Shown here: positions 27,794 through 34,901 of the stretch, piece after piece
Layout of the letters: the number at the start of each line of letters is the position of its first letter
How positions within the stretch are numbered: the stretch's first letter is position 1
Origin: Oscillospiraceae bacterium
GTDB taxonomy: Bacteria; Bacillota; Clostridia; Oscillospirales; Oscillospiraceae
DNA length: 34,901 bases
Direction of reading: 5' to 3'
NCBI GenBank assembly: GCA_016293265.1
Contig: JAEDEN010000013.1
Location: 1-34,901 of the forward strand
Notes under the pieces: generated by a model
Databases searched by the model: none
The model's input: the letters and a program-made list of their open reading frames with translations, nothing else
Told to the model about the DNA's origin: nothing
Translations under genes and position numbers: made by a program

Positions 27794-30424
27794 ATGAAGC
27801 ATATTTGTATCGGCATCCTGGCCCACGTGGACGCGGGCAAAACCACCCTCTCCGAGGCCCTGCTTTACCGCGGCGGTTCCATCCGCCGCCTGGGCCGGGT
27901 AGACCACCGGGACGCCTTTTTGGATACCGACACCATCGAGCGGGAGCGGGGCATCACCATCTTCGCCAAGCAGGCGGTACTGCCGCTGGGGGACATGGAG
28001 GTGACGCTGCTGGACACTCCGGGCCACGTGGACTTCTCCGCGGAAGCGGAGCGGACGCTGTGGGTGCTGGACTGCGCGGTGCTGGTCATCAGCGGCACCG
28101 ACGGTGTCCAGGGCCACACCCGGACGCTGTGGAAGCTGCTGGAGCGCTACGGCGTGCCCACCTTCCTCTTTATAAATAAGATGGACCTGGCCGGGGCGGA
28201 CCGCTCCGCCCTGATGGCGGAGCTGAAGCAGCGCCTTCACAGCGGCTGCGTGGACTTCGGCGCCCCGGAGGAAGCCCTCCGGGAGGAGGCCGCCCTCTGC
28301 GATGAGGAGGTCCTGGAGCAGTACCTGGAAAGCGGCGCCGTGTCCGACGATGCCATCCGCACCATGATCGCCCGCCGCAGGCTCTTCCCCTGCTGCTTTG
28401 GCTCCGCCCTGAAGCTGGAGGGGGTGGACGCCTTTCTCTCCGCCCTGGAGCGCTTCGCCCCGGTGCCGGAATACGGCCCGGAATTTGGGGCCCGGGTCTT
28501 CAAGATCACCCGGGACAGCCAAGGCAACCGCCTGACCCACCTCAAGGTCACCGGCGGCGCCCTGCGCGTGAAGGAGACCCTCACCGGCGGCGGTACGCCC
28601 CCCCGCTGGGAGGAAAAGGCGGACCAACTCCGCATCTACTCCGGCACGAAATTCCGCCCGGCAGAGACGGCGGAGGCAGGCACGGTGGTGGCGGTCACTG
28701 GCCTGACCCACACCCGCCCGGGAGAGGGCCTGGGCTTCGAATCCCCCTGGACGGCCCCCATGCTGGAGCCTGTCCTCACCTGCCAGCTCATTCTCCCCAA
28801 GGAGTCAGACCCCCACACCGCCCTTTTGAAGCTGCGGCAGTTGGAGGAGGAAGACCCCCAGCTCCATATCCTCTGGAACGAAGGCACCCGCCAGATCCAC
28901 ATCCAGCTCATGGGCGAGGTGCAGAAGGAGATCCTGCAGCGCCTGATCGCCCAGCGCTTCGGCATGGAGGTTTCCTTCGGCCCGGGCAGCATTTTGTACC
29001 GGGAGACCATTGAGGCCCCCGTGGAGGGCATCGGCCACTTTGAGCCCCTGCGCCACTACGCGGAGGTTCATCTCCTTCTGGAGCCCGGCCCCCGGGGCAG
29101 CGGCGTGGTGCTGGACAGCATCTGTCCCGAGGACGTCCTGGACCGCAACTGGCAGCGGCTCATCCTCACCCACCTTGCCGAAAAGGAACACCTGGGGGTC
29201 CTTACCGGCTCCCCCATTACTGATATCAGAATCACCCTGGCCTCCGGCCGGGCCCATCTGAAGCACACCGAGGGAGGCGACTTCCGGCAGGCCACCTACC
29301 GGGCCGTACGCCAGGGCCTCATGGGCGCCAAAAGCGTCCTGCTGGAGCCCTGGTATGAATTCCGGCTGGAGCTGCCCACAGAGCACCTTGGCCGGGCCAT
29401 GAGCGACCTCCAGCGTATGAACGGCGAGACCCAGTCCCCCCAGTCCTGGGGCGAGGAGACCATCCTCACCGGGGCCGCGCCGGTGGCGGCCCTGCGCAAC
29501 TACGCCCGGGAGGTCACCTCCTACACCCGGGGCCGGGGACGCCTGTCCTGCATCCTCAGCGGCTACCGCCCCTGCGCGGAGGCAGAACGGGTCATCTCCG
29601 CCTCCGGCTACGACCCGGAGCGGGATACCGAAAACACCGCCGACTCCGTCTTCTGCGACCACGGCGCCGGGTATCTGGTCCGGTGGGACCAGGTCCCTGC
29701 CCACGCCCATCTCCCCAGCGTTCTCCGCCCTGCCCGGGAGGAAACTCCCGCCCCCGCCGCTCCCCGGCGGTCCCTTTCCTACGCCGGAACAGTGGAGCAG
29801 GACAAGGAGCTGCAGGCCATTTTTGAGCGGACCTACGGTCCCGTGAAGTCCCGGACCTTCCAGCCCCCCCGGCAGACTCCCCCCTCCGGCGGCGAAAAGC
29901 GGGCCATCCGCACCCAAACGCCCCGGACGGAATACCTCCTGGTGGACGGCTACAACATCATTTTCGCCTGGGAGGAGCTGAAAGCCATCGCCCGGGACAA
30001 TCTGGACGCCGCCCGAAAGGCCCTGTGCGACCTTCTTTGCAACTACCAGGGCTACCGCAAGTGCCAGGTCATCGCCGTCTTTGACGCCTACCGGGTGAAG
30101 GGTGGCCTTGGCAGCGTGGAGACCTACCACAACATCCACGTGGTCTATACGAAGGAGGCGGAGACTGCCGACTCCTACATTGAAAAAGCCACCTATGACC
30201 TGGGCCGGGAGCACAGTGTGAAGGTGGCCACCTCTGACGGCCCGGAGCAGCTCATCATCCTGGGCCATGGTGCCCTGCGCCTTTCCGCCTCTGCCTTCCA
30301 CGAGGAAGTGGAGCGGGTGGAAGGGCAGATCGCCGCCGCTCTGGAGCGGAACAACCGGAACTCCAAAAATGGCGCAGTACGGGCCGCCATGGAAAAGGCC
30401 CGGAGGGGAGGAAACGAAACATGA
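27794..30424 (+). CDS. TetM/EF-G-like translational GTPase fused to a Rae1/YacP-like NYN endoribonuclease domain
   Basis: An 876-residue two-part protein. Residues 1 to about 640 are an EF-G-type GTPase closest in pattern to ribosomal protection proteins (TetM/TetO): AHVDAGKTT, RGITIF, DTPGHVDF, NKMDL and SALKLEG (near 204), then domains II-V. A Pro-rich linker (about 640-705) leads to an NYN domain (about 711-860). Its four acidic sites are D718 (LVDGYN), D764 (VFDAY), D793 (ETADSYIE) and D815 (TSDGPEQ), and GHGALRLSA also matches YacP. Bacillus YacP, now Rae1, cleaves mRNA in the ribosomal A site; TetM-like factors bind the same site. The fusion therefore suggests a GTPase that delivers a nuclease to stalled or drug-bound ribosomes (inference). 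Tetracycline resistance is not established. It overlaps lspA by four bases. Confidence 0.88.
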   Translation: MKHICIGILAHVDAGKTTLSEALLYRGGSIRRLGRVDHRDAFLDTDTIERERGITIFAKQAVLPLGDMEVTLLDTPGHVDFSAEAERTLWVLDCAVLVISGTDGVQGHTRTLWKLLERYGVPTFLFINKMDLAGADRSALMAELKQRLHSGCVDFGAPEEALREEAALCDEEVLEQYLESGAVSDDAIRTMIARRRLFPCCFGSALKLEGVDAFLSALERFAPVPEYGPEFGARVFKITRDSQGNRLTHLKVTGGALRVKETLTGGGTPPRWEEKADQLRIYSGTKFRPAETAEAGTVVAVTGLTHTRPGEGLGFESPWTAPMLEPVLTCQLILPKESDPHTALLKLRQLEEEDPQLHILWNEGTRQIHIQLMGEVQKEILQRLIAQRFGMEVSFGPGSILYRETIEAPVEGIGHFEPLRHYAEVHLLLEPGPRGSGVVLDSICPEDVLDRNWQRLILTHLAEKEHLGVLTGSPITDIRITLASGRAHLKHTEGGDFRQATYRAVRQGLMGAKSVLLEPWYEFRLELPTEHLGRAMSDLQRMNGETQSPQSWGEETILTGAAPVAALRNYAREVTSYTRGRGRLSCILSGYRPCAEAERVISASGYDPERDTENTADSVFCDHGAGYLVRWDQVPAHAHLPSVLRPAREETPAPAAPRRSLSYAGTVEQDKELQAIFERTYGPVKSRTFQPPRQTPPSGGEKRAIRTQTPRTEYLLVDGYNIIFAWEELKAIARDNLDAARKALCDLLCNYQGYRKCQVIAVFDAYRVKGGLGSVETYHNIHVVYTKEAETADSYIEKATYDLGREHSVKVATSDGPEQLIILGHGALRLSASAFHEEVERVEGQIAAALERNNRNSKNGAVRAAMEKARRGGNET

Positions 30425-30831
30425 CCACACTGATTGCGGCGGCAGCCGTCTTTTTCGCCGCCATGTTCACCCGGCGGCACCTTCTCTCCCGCCGGAAGGA
30501 CCGCCGCCCGGGGCGCTGTGTGACCCTCACCGGCCTTTGGAACACCGGCGCGGCCTTCGCCCTGCCCCTTTCCCGGAAGGCGGTAACGGCGGCTTCCTGC
30601 GCCGCCCTGGTCTTTGCCTGGCGGCGGCGCGGCGTATCCAAGCTGGGTGCGGGGCTGGTGCTGGGAGGCGGCGGCGCAAACCTCTACGAGCGGCTGCGCC
30701 ACGGCCGGGTCTACGACTATGTCCAATTCCCGGCGGCCCCGGGACCGCTGAAGCGGTATGTGTTCAACCTGGCGGACTTCGCCATCTTCCTGGGGGCCCT
30801 TCTCCTGCTTCCCCGGCGGAAAAAGGGCTGA
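30421..30831 (+). CDS. lspA: Signal peptidase II (lipoprotein signal peptidase)-like protein
   Basis: A 136-residue membrane protein with LspA motifs: NTGAAFALP, GGGGANLYERLRHGRVYDYVQF with the first catalytic Asp (VYDY), and FNLADFAIFLG with the second. LspA removes signal peptides from diacylated prolipoproteins at the outer face of the membrane. It is shorter than the usual 150-170 residues, and the region between the first helix and NTGAAF is compressed, so it may be a divergent paralogue. Its ATG overlaps the stop of the GTPase-nuclease gene (ATGA), an unexpected partner for a lipoprotein protease. Confidence 0.82.
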   Translation: MTTLIAAAAVFFAAMFTRRHLLSRRKDRRPGRCVTLTGLWNTGAAFALPLSRKAVTAASCAALVFAWRRRGVSKLGAGLVLGGGGANLYERLRHGRVYDYVQFPAAPGPLKRYVFNLADFAIFLGALLLLPRRKKG

Positions 30832-30859
30832 AGGATACAAATTGTTCATGGTTTTTCTC

Positions 30860-30889
30860 TTGACAAATATCCCTAAACTGTACTATCAT
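30860..30889 (+). promoter_or_regulatory. Promoter of the glycosyltransferase gene
   Basis: TTGACA (30860-30865), 18 bases, TATCAT (30884-30889). A small hairpin (CGCGG-AAGAGA-CCGCG) lies in the leader. Confidence 0.6.
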
Positions 30890-30960
30890 CACTCATACAG
30901 TGAAATGTTGTCATCGGGGAACGATTGACGCGGAAGAGACCGCGCGGAATTGAGGTTCAT

Positions 30961-32142
30961 ATGAAAATTCTCATCACGTCAGACTGGTACACGCCTGCTG
31001 TCAACGGCGTTGTCACCTCCGTGAAAAATTTAAGGCGGGAGCTGGAGCAGCGTGGCCACGAGGTGCGCATCCTGACCCTCTCCCAGACCCGGAACTCCAG
31101 CGCATCGGAGGGTGTCACCTATCTGGGCTCCGTGGCGGTGGGACTGCTGTACCCCGGTGCCCGGCTGCGGACAGCCCTCGGGGGCAAGTGGATCCGGGAT
31201 CTGGTGGAATGGGGGCCGGACATTGTCCACTCCCAGTGCGAGTTTTCCACCTTTTTCCTGGCGCGGCGCATCGCCGAGGAGCTGGACATTCCCCTGGTAC
31301 ATACCTACCACACGGTTTACGAGGATTACACCCACTACTTCTCCCCCAGCGTCCGCCTGGGCAAGAAGGCGGTGGCCACCCTCTCCCGCTGGGTGGCGGA
31401 GCATACGGACTGCATGGTGGTCCCCACGGACAAGGTACGCCGCCTTCTTCTGAATTACGGCGTGCGTACGCCGGTATATGTGGTGCCCTCCGGCATTGAC
31501 CTGCGGCGCTTCCGCGCCGACGCCGAGCCGGGACAGCTTGCAAGGATGCGCTCCGAGCTGAATATTCCGGAGGACCGGACCATCCTGGTGAATGTGGGCC
31601 GCCTTGCGGAGGAGAAGAACCTGGAGGAGCTGCTGCGCTTCCGGGCCGGCCTTGGCAAGGGCGGCATCACGCTGCTGCTGGTGGGCGGAGGCCCCTGGCG
31701 GGAGCGCCTGGAGGCAACGGCCGTTGGCTTTGGCCTGTCCGCACCGGATGTGGTATTTGCGGGCATGGTGCCCCCGGATACGGTGGCCGACTGGTATCAG
31801 ATGGGGGACCTTTTCGTCAGCGCTTCCACCAGTGAGACTCAGGGCCTGACTTATGTGGAGGCCCTGGCTGCCGGCGTCCCCGCCCTGTGCCGGGCGGATG
31901 AGTGCCTGGAAAACGTGATCCAGGAGGGGGAAAACGGCTGGCAGTACGAAAACGAAGCCCAGTTCCGCTCCCACCTGGAGGAGTTCCTCTCTCAGCCCCA
32001 CCATCATGAGGAGATGTCCCAGGCTGCCCGGCGCGTTGCGGAGGAGTACTCCGCCGAGCGCTTTGCCCAGCGGGCAGAGGCGATCTACCAGGAGCAGATC
32101 GCCCGGCACCAGGCCCTCCAGGCCAAACAGGCCTCCGCGTAA
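30961..32142 (+). CDS. GT4-family glycosyltransferase (glycolipid type)
   Basis: A 393-residue GT-B enzyme. The N-terminal half has MKILITSDWYTPAVNGVVTSV, PDIVHSQCEFSTFFLAR and VHTYHTVYEDYTHYF, an acceptor-side pattern common in diacylglycerol glucosyltransferases. The C-terminal half has VVPSGIDLRRF, VNVGRLAEEKN, LLLVGGGPWRERLE and the E-x7-E nucleotide-sugar motif in SETQGLTYVEALAAG. It probably adds glucose to diacylglycerol for membrane glycolipid or lipoteichoic-acid anchors; other lipid acceptors are possible. GAGG lies eight bases before ATG 30961; the open frame reaches 30925 but has no ribosome site there. Single gene with its own promoter. Confidence 0.87.
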   Translation: MKILITSDWYTPAVNGVVTSVKNLRRELEQRGHEVRILTLSQTRNSSASEGVTYLGSVAVGLLYPGARLRTALGGKWIRDLVEWGPDIVHSQCEFSTFFLARRIAEELDIPLVHTYHTVYEDYTHYFSPSVRLGKKAVATLSRWVAEHTDCMVVPTDKVRRLLLNYGVRTPVYVVPSGIDLRRFRADAEPGQLARMRSELNIPEDRTILVNVGRLAEEKNLEELLRFRAGLGKGGITLLLVGGGPWRERLEATAVGFGLSAPDVVFAGMVPPDTVADWYQMGDLFVSASTSETQGLTYVEALAAGVPALCRADECLENVIQEGENGWQYENEAQFRSHLEEFLSQPHHHEEMSQAARRVAEEYSAERFAQRAEAIYQEQIARHQALQAKQASA

Positions 32143-32172
32143 GCGGGGTTCCATCCCATCACGGTGAATGCA

Positions 32173-32212
32173 AAGCATCCCGAAGCGCCGGTGCGCTCCG
32201 GGATGCTTTTTT
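32173..32212 (+). terminator. Terminator of the glycosyltransferase gene
   Basis: AAGCATCCCG(AAGCGC), loop, GCGCTCCGGGATGCTT then TTTT, 30 bases after the stop. Confidence 0.9.
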
Positions 32213-32218
32213 CAGCGC

Positions 32219-32268
32219 AAAAAAGCCCTTTGTCACAGTCTCGAGTTTCTGTGACAAAGGGCTTTTTC
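32219..32268. terminator. Terminator of the ribosomal alpha operon (usable in both directions)
   Basis: AAAGCCCTTTGTCACAG and CTGTGACAAAGGGCTTT form a 17-bp stem with a T-run on each strand. It lies 15 bases past the rplQ stop on the minus strand and backs up the glycosyltransferase terminator on the plus strand. Confidence 0.92.
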
Positions 32269-32282
32269 ATAAGTGGTTCCGC

Positions 32283-32624
32283 TTAGACCAATTCGATCAT
32301 CGCGGTCTCAGCAGCATCGCCGCGGCGAACGCCGGTGCGGATGATGCGGGTGTAGCCGCCGTTGCGCTCGGCGTACTTAGGAGCGATCTCCTTGAACACC
32401 TTCTGGCAGACGTCCTCACGGGTAATGAAGGCCAGAGCCTGGCGGTAAGCGGCCAGGTCGTTCTTCTTGCCGAGGGTAATCATCTTCTCAGCCAGAGGCT
32501 TGATCTCCTTGCAACGGGTGACGGTGGTCTCCATCTTGCCGTTGTCCAGGAAATCGGTGACCTGCTGGCGCAGCATAGCCATGCGCTGGTCAGTGGTCTT
32601 GCCAAGTTTACGAGTTCCGGGCAT
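32283..32624 (-). CDS. rplQ: 50S ribosomal protein L17
   Basis: A 113-residue protein with the bacterial L17 pattern: MPGTRKLGKTTDQRMAMLR, the FLDNGKMETTVTRCKEI segment, and the C-terminal GYTRIIRTGVRRGDAAETAMIEL. L17 sits near the peptide exit tunnel of the large subunit. GGAGG precedes the ATG. It is the last gene of the alpha operon, 64 bases after rpoA, and is followed by the long stem terminator. Confidence 0.97.
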   Translation of the reverse strand: MPGTRKLGKTTDQRMAMLRQQVTDFLDNGKMETTVTRCKEIKPLAEKMITLGKKNDLAAYRQALAFITREDVCQKVFKEIAPKYAERNGGYTRIIRTGVRRGDAAETAMIELV

Positions 32625-32688
32625 GTCGGTTTCCTCCTTATCAGGATTTAGATCAGCCGGTTAAGCCGGCGTGGAATCAATGCAAGTC

Positions 32689-33639
32689 TCAGTTGTTTTC
32701 TTCGTCGGCCAGGTGCAGACCCATCATGGCCAGCTTGTTGATGACCTCTTCCAGGGACTTGCGGCCCAGGTTGCGGACCTTCATCATCTCGTCCTCGGTC
32801 TTGGAGATCAAGTCCTCGACGGTGTTGATGTTGGCGCGCTTGAGGCAGTTGAAGCTGCGGACGGAAAGGTCCAGCTCCTCGATGGTCATCTCCAGGACCT
32901 TATCCCGCTGGGCTTCGGCCTTCTCCACCACGGTGGGACGGCTGCCCACATTCTCACTGAGATCAGTGAAGAGGGTGAAGTGGTCGCACAGGATCTTGGC
33001 GCCCAGAGAAACGGCGTCCCGGGCGGAGATGGTGCCGTCGGTCCAGACTTCCAGCGTAAGCTTGTCGAAGTCGCTGGAGGCGCCCACCCGGGTGGGTGCC
33101 ACGGTGTAGTTCACCTTATACACGGGGGTGTAGATGGAGTCCACGGCGATGGTTCCGATCACGTTCTGCTGAGGCTTGTTGCGGTCAGCGGGCACATAGC
33201 CGCGGCCGTGGGACAGGGTGATCTCCATGTTCAATGTGGCACCGTTGTCCAAAGTGGCGATGTGCATATCGGGGTTCAGGACCTCGACCTCTCCATCAGC
33301 CTTGATATCGCCGGCGGTGACCACGCAGGGGCCAACCGCTTCAATATAGACCGTCTTCACAGTCTCGCTGTGCAGCTTCGTCAGGAGGCCCTTCACATTC
33401 AGGACGATCTCCGTCACGTCTTCCTTCACACCGGGGATGGTGGAAAACTCGTGCTGAACACCGGCGATCTTAATGGTGGTCGGCGCGGTGCCGGGCAGAG
33501 AGGAAAGCATAATGCGGCGGAGCGCGTTGCCCAGAGTCGTGCCGTATCCGCGCTCAAGGGGTTCCACGACATACTTGCCGTAAGTCACGTCACCAGGTGC
33601 CTCGATACACTCAATCTGGGGCTTTTCAATTTCGATCAT
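32689..33639 (-). CDS. rpoA: DNA-directed RNA polymerase subunit alpha
   Basis: The 316-residue alpha subunit scaffolds core polymerase assembly. The N-terminal domain (1-230) includes GYGTTLGNALRRIMLSSLPG, which contacts beta, and the dimer interface. A linker leads to the C-terminal DNA- and activator-binding domain (about 250-310; LDLSVRSFNCLKRANINTV, VRNLGRKSLEEV). I use ATG 33639 because AAGGAGGG lies eight bases upstream; an open frame continues to 33678 without a ribosome site. It lies between rpsD and rplQ as in most Firmicutes. Confidence 0.97.
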   Translation of the reverse strand: MIEIEKPQIECIEAPGDVTYGKYVVEPLERGYGTTLGNALRRIMLSSLPGTAPTTIKIAGVQHEFSTIPGVKEDVTEIVLNVKGLLTKLHSETVKTVYIEAVGPCVVTAGDIKADGEVEVLNPDMHIATLDNGATLNMEITLSHGRGYVPADRNKPQQNVIGTIAVDSIYTPVYKVNYTVAPTRVGASSDFDKLTLEVWTDGTISARDAVSLGAKILCDHFTLFTDLSENVGSRPTVVEKAEAQRDKVLEMTIEELDLSVRSFNCLKRANINTVEDLISKTEDEMMKVRNLGRKSLEEVINKLAMMGLHLADEENN

Positions 33640-33726
33640 GCAGTTACCCTCCTTCATCTTCTCATTGCGGCGATGCAAAGCTGCAAGCCGCCGTCAGTTC
33701 GTTTCATTATCGAGGGTACCCTCCAA

Positions 33727-34353
33727 TTACTTGGAGTACAACTCGACGATGAGATGCTCCTCAATGGGAAGATCGATATCTTCGCGGGCGGGTTCTGCAA
33801 CGACCTTGGCCACATTGTTCTTGTCCATATCCAGCCACTTGGGGACAACGCGGGAGGCGTTGGCCTCCAGGGCGCCCTTGAACTTATCCAGGCTGCGGGA
33901 GCCGTCCTTCAGCTCCACCACGTCGCCCACCTTCACCAGGTAGGAGGGGATATCGACCTTCTTGCCGTTGACGGTGAAGTGGCCGTGACGGACCAGCTGG
34001 CGGGCCTCAGCGCGGCTCATGGCGAAGCCCAGGCGATAAACCACATTGTCCAGGCGGGTCTCCAGAATGGACAGCAGGTTCTCACCGGTCATGCCGGCCT
34101 TCTTGTTGGCCATCTCAAAGTAATCGCTGAACTGGCTCTCCAGCACGCCGTAATAGCGCTTGGCCTTCTGCTTTTCGCGCATCTGGACGCCATACTCGCT
34201 CAGCTTCTTGTTTCTTGCATTGCCGTGCATACCGGGGGCGTAATTGCGACGCTCCACGGAGCACTTATCGGTATAGCAGCGGTCACCCTTCAGGAAGAGC
34301 TTCTGGCCTTCTCTGCGGCAAAGGCGGCAGACTGCACCGGTATATCTTGCCAT
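33727..34353 (-). CDS. rpsD: 30S ribosomal protein S4
   Basis: A 208-residue S4. The N-terminus has a zinc-binding Cys set (CRLCRREG, then CYTDKC), so this is the zinc-containing C+ form. The S4 RNA-binding domain (about 95-160) shows RLDNVVYRLGFAMSRAEARQLVRHGHFTVNGKKVDIPS. S4 starts 30S assembly on the 5' domain of 16S rRNA. GAGG precedes the ATG. In many bacteria S4 represses this operon; no binding structure was identified here. Confidence 0.97.
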   Translation of the reverse strand: MARYTGAVCRLCRREGQKLFLKGDRCYTDKCSVERRNYAPGMHGNARNKKLSEYGVQMREKQKAKRYYGVLESQFSDYFEMANKKAGMTGENLLSILETRLDNVVYRLGFAMSRAEARQLVRHGHFTVNGKKVDIPSYLVKVGDVVELKDGSRSLDKFKGALEANASRVVPKWLDMDKNNVAKVVAEPAREDIDLPIEEHLIVELYSK

Positions 34354-34374
34354 ATTGCTTTACCTCCTCTAAAA

Positions 34375-34779
34375 TTACACGCGGCGACGCTTGGGGGGAC
34401 GGCAGCCGTTGTGGGGGATGGGAGTGACGTCCTTGATCATGGTCACTTCCAGGCCCACGGCCTGCAGGGCGCGGATCGCGGCCTCACGGCCCTGACCGGG
34501 GCCCTTAACGAAGACCTCAACGGTCTTCAGGCCATGCTCCATCGCGGCGCGGGCAGCGGTCTCAGCCGCGGTCTGAGCAGCGAAGGGAGTGGACTTCTTG
34601 CTGCCGCGGAAACCCAGTCCGCCGGAGGAAGCCCAGGAAATGGCGTTGCCCTGCGTATCGGTGACAGTCACCATGGTGTTGTTGAAAGAAGAACGGATAT
34701 GGACCTGACCACGCTCGATGTTCTTCTTTTCGCGGCGGCGGCGAATAACCTTCTTACCGCCAGTCTTAGCAGTTGCCAT
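34375..34779 (-). CDS. rpsK: 30S ribosomal protein S11
   Basis: A 134-residue S11 with a basic N-terminus (KKVIRRRREKKNIERG), then IRSSFNNTMVTVTDTQGN, WASSGGLGFRGSKKSTPFAAQ, VFVKGPGQGREAAIRAL and the C-terminal PHNGCRPPKRRRV. It forms part of the 30S platform near the mRNA exit. GGAGG lies before the ATG. The gap to rpsD is 21 bases and to rpsM 15 bases. Confidence 0.97.
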   Translation of the reverse strand: MATAKTGGKKVIRRRREKKNIERGQVHIRSSFNNTMVTVTDTQGNAISWASSGGLGFRGSKKSTPFAAQTAAETAARAAMEHGLKTVEVFVKGPGQGREAAIRALQAVGLEVTMIKDVTPIPHNGCRPPKRRRV

Positions 34780-34794
34780 ATTGGTTCTCCCTCC

Positions 34795-34901
34795 TTACTT
34801 CTTCTTGTTGGCAATGGTCTTCTTGGGACCCTTGCGGGTTCTTGCATTGGTCTTGCTGCGCTGGCCGCGGACGGGCAGACCCTTGCGGTGACGGATGCCG
34901 C
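34795..34901 (-). CDS. rpsM: 30S ribosomal protein S13 (C-terminal part, cut by the window edge)
   Basis: Only the last 35 codons are present. The reading GIRHRKGLPVRGQRSKTNAR, then TRKGPKKTIANKK and a TAA at 34797-34795, is the conserved basic C-terminus of S13, which contacts tRNA and the A-site finger of the large subunit. The start lies beyond base 34901. It is the first visible gene of the alpha operon. Confidence 0.96.
   Translation of the reverse strand, partial: GIRHRKGLPVRGQRSKTNARTRKGPKKTIANKKK

Noticed and set aside
27520..27846. 108-codon minus-strand frame in the gap before the fusion gene
   Set aside because: No ribosome site, no homology pattern, and it overlaps the start of the real gene in antisense.
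27794..30424. Calling the fusion gene a tetracycline resistance gene
   Set aside because: The GTPase part resembles TetM/TetO, but resistance needs specific domain IV loops that I cannot verify, and the nuclease fusion points to another role.
28805..30430. 541-codon minus-strand frame inside the GTPase-nuclease gene
   Set aside because: Shadow frame, valine/glycine-rich, with no initiation signal; the plus strand has the motif set.
1..34901. CRISPR arrays, insertion sequences, prophage genes
   Set aside because: No regularly spaced identical repeats, transposase, integrase or phage structural gene was found. The only tandem pattern is the tRNA-like array, whose units are diverged.

Overview
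The window is GC-rich, gene-dense chromosome of a Gram-positive anaerobe. It holds a BlaI/M56 pair, an ECF sigma with an RsgI-like anti-sigma, a lysine riboswitch, sigma-A promoters of the TTGACA-17-TATAAT type, AGGAGG/GAGGTGA ribosome sites, and the end of the ribosomal alpha operon (rpsM-rpsK-rpsD-rpoA-rplQ). The combination fits Clostridia, most likely an Oscillospiraceae-type gut bacterium (inference; there is no rRNA here to settle it).

Layout. 1-480 (minus): a non-coding unit with its own promoter and terminator. It carries three tRNA-Arg(CCU)-like 5' halves about 92 bases apart, none of them a complete tRNA. 587-1753 (minus): serA. 2091-3914 (plus): typA. 4050-7780 (plus): a BlaI repressor and an unusually long M56/BlaR1-like sensor. 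7925-9984 (plus): ECF sigma and RsgI-like anti-sigma with PepSY and Asp-rich repeats. 10051-12270 (minus): araC-type regulator and MATE exporter. 12453-15097 (plus): thyA-folA and an L-cysteine desulfidase-family gene. 15151-16317 (minus) DUF2974 hydrolase, diverging from 16436-17029 (plus), an SSB-like protein. 17071-20244 (minus): birA, two half-size chromate transporters, a small membrane protein and a Nim-like flavoprotein. 20384-22380 (minus): lysine riboswitch and NhaC-family transporter, probably a lysine transporter. 22484-25399 (minus): NUDIX, DUF3783 and DUF523/TudS-like genes followed by a separately promoted uracil permease. 25574-27510 (plus): CBM9-like protein and a membrane acyltransferase-like protein. 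27794-30831 (plus): a TetM/EF-G-like GTPase fused to a Rae1/YacP-like NYN nuclease, overlapping lspA. 30961-32142 (plus): GT4 glycosyltransferase. 32283-34901 (minus): ribosomal alpha operon.

Most genes are housekeeping or envelope-stress functions. The items most worth following up are: (1) the GTPase-NYN fusion, which looks like an A-site-directed mRNA nuclease in one polypeptide; (2) the transcribed array of tRNA-Arg(CCU)-like units; (3) the riboswitch-controlled NhaC transporter with a DnaJ-like 4xCxxC module behind its signal peptide; and (4) the sigma/RsgI-like pair with a conserved Asn-Pro site and a recently duplicated PepSY-acidic repeat.
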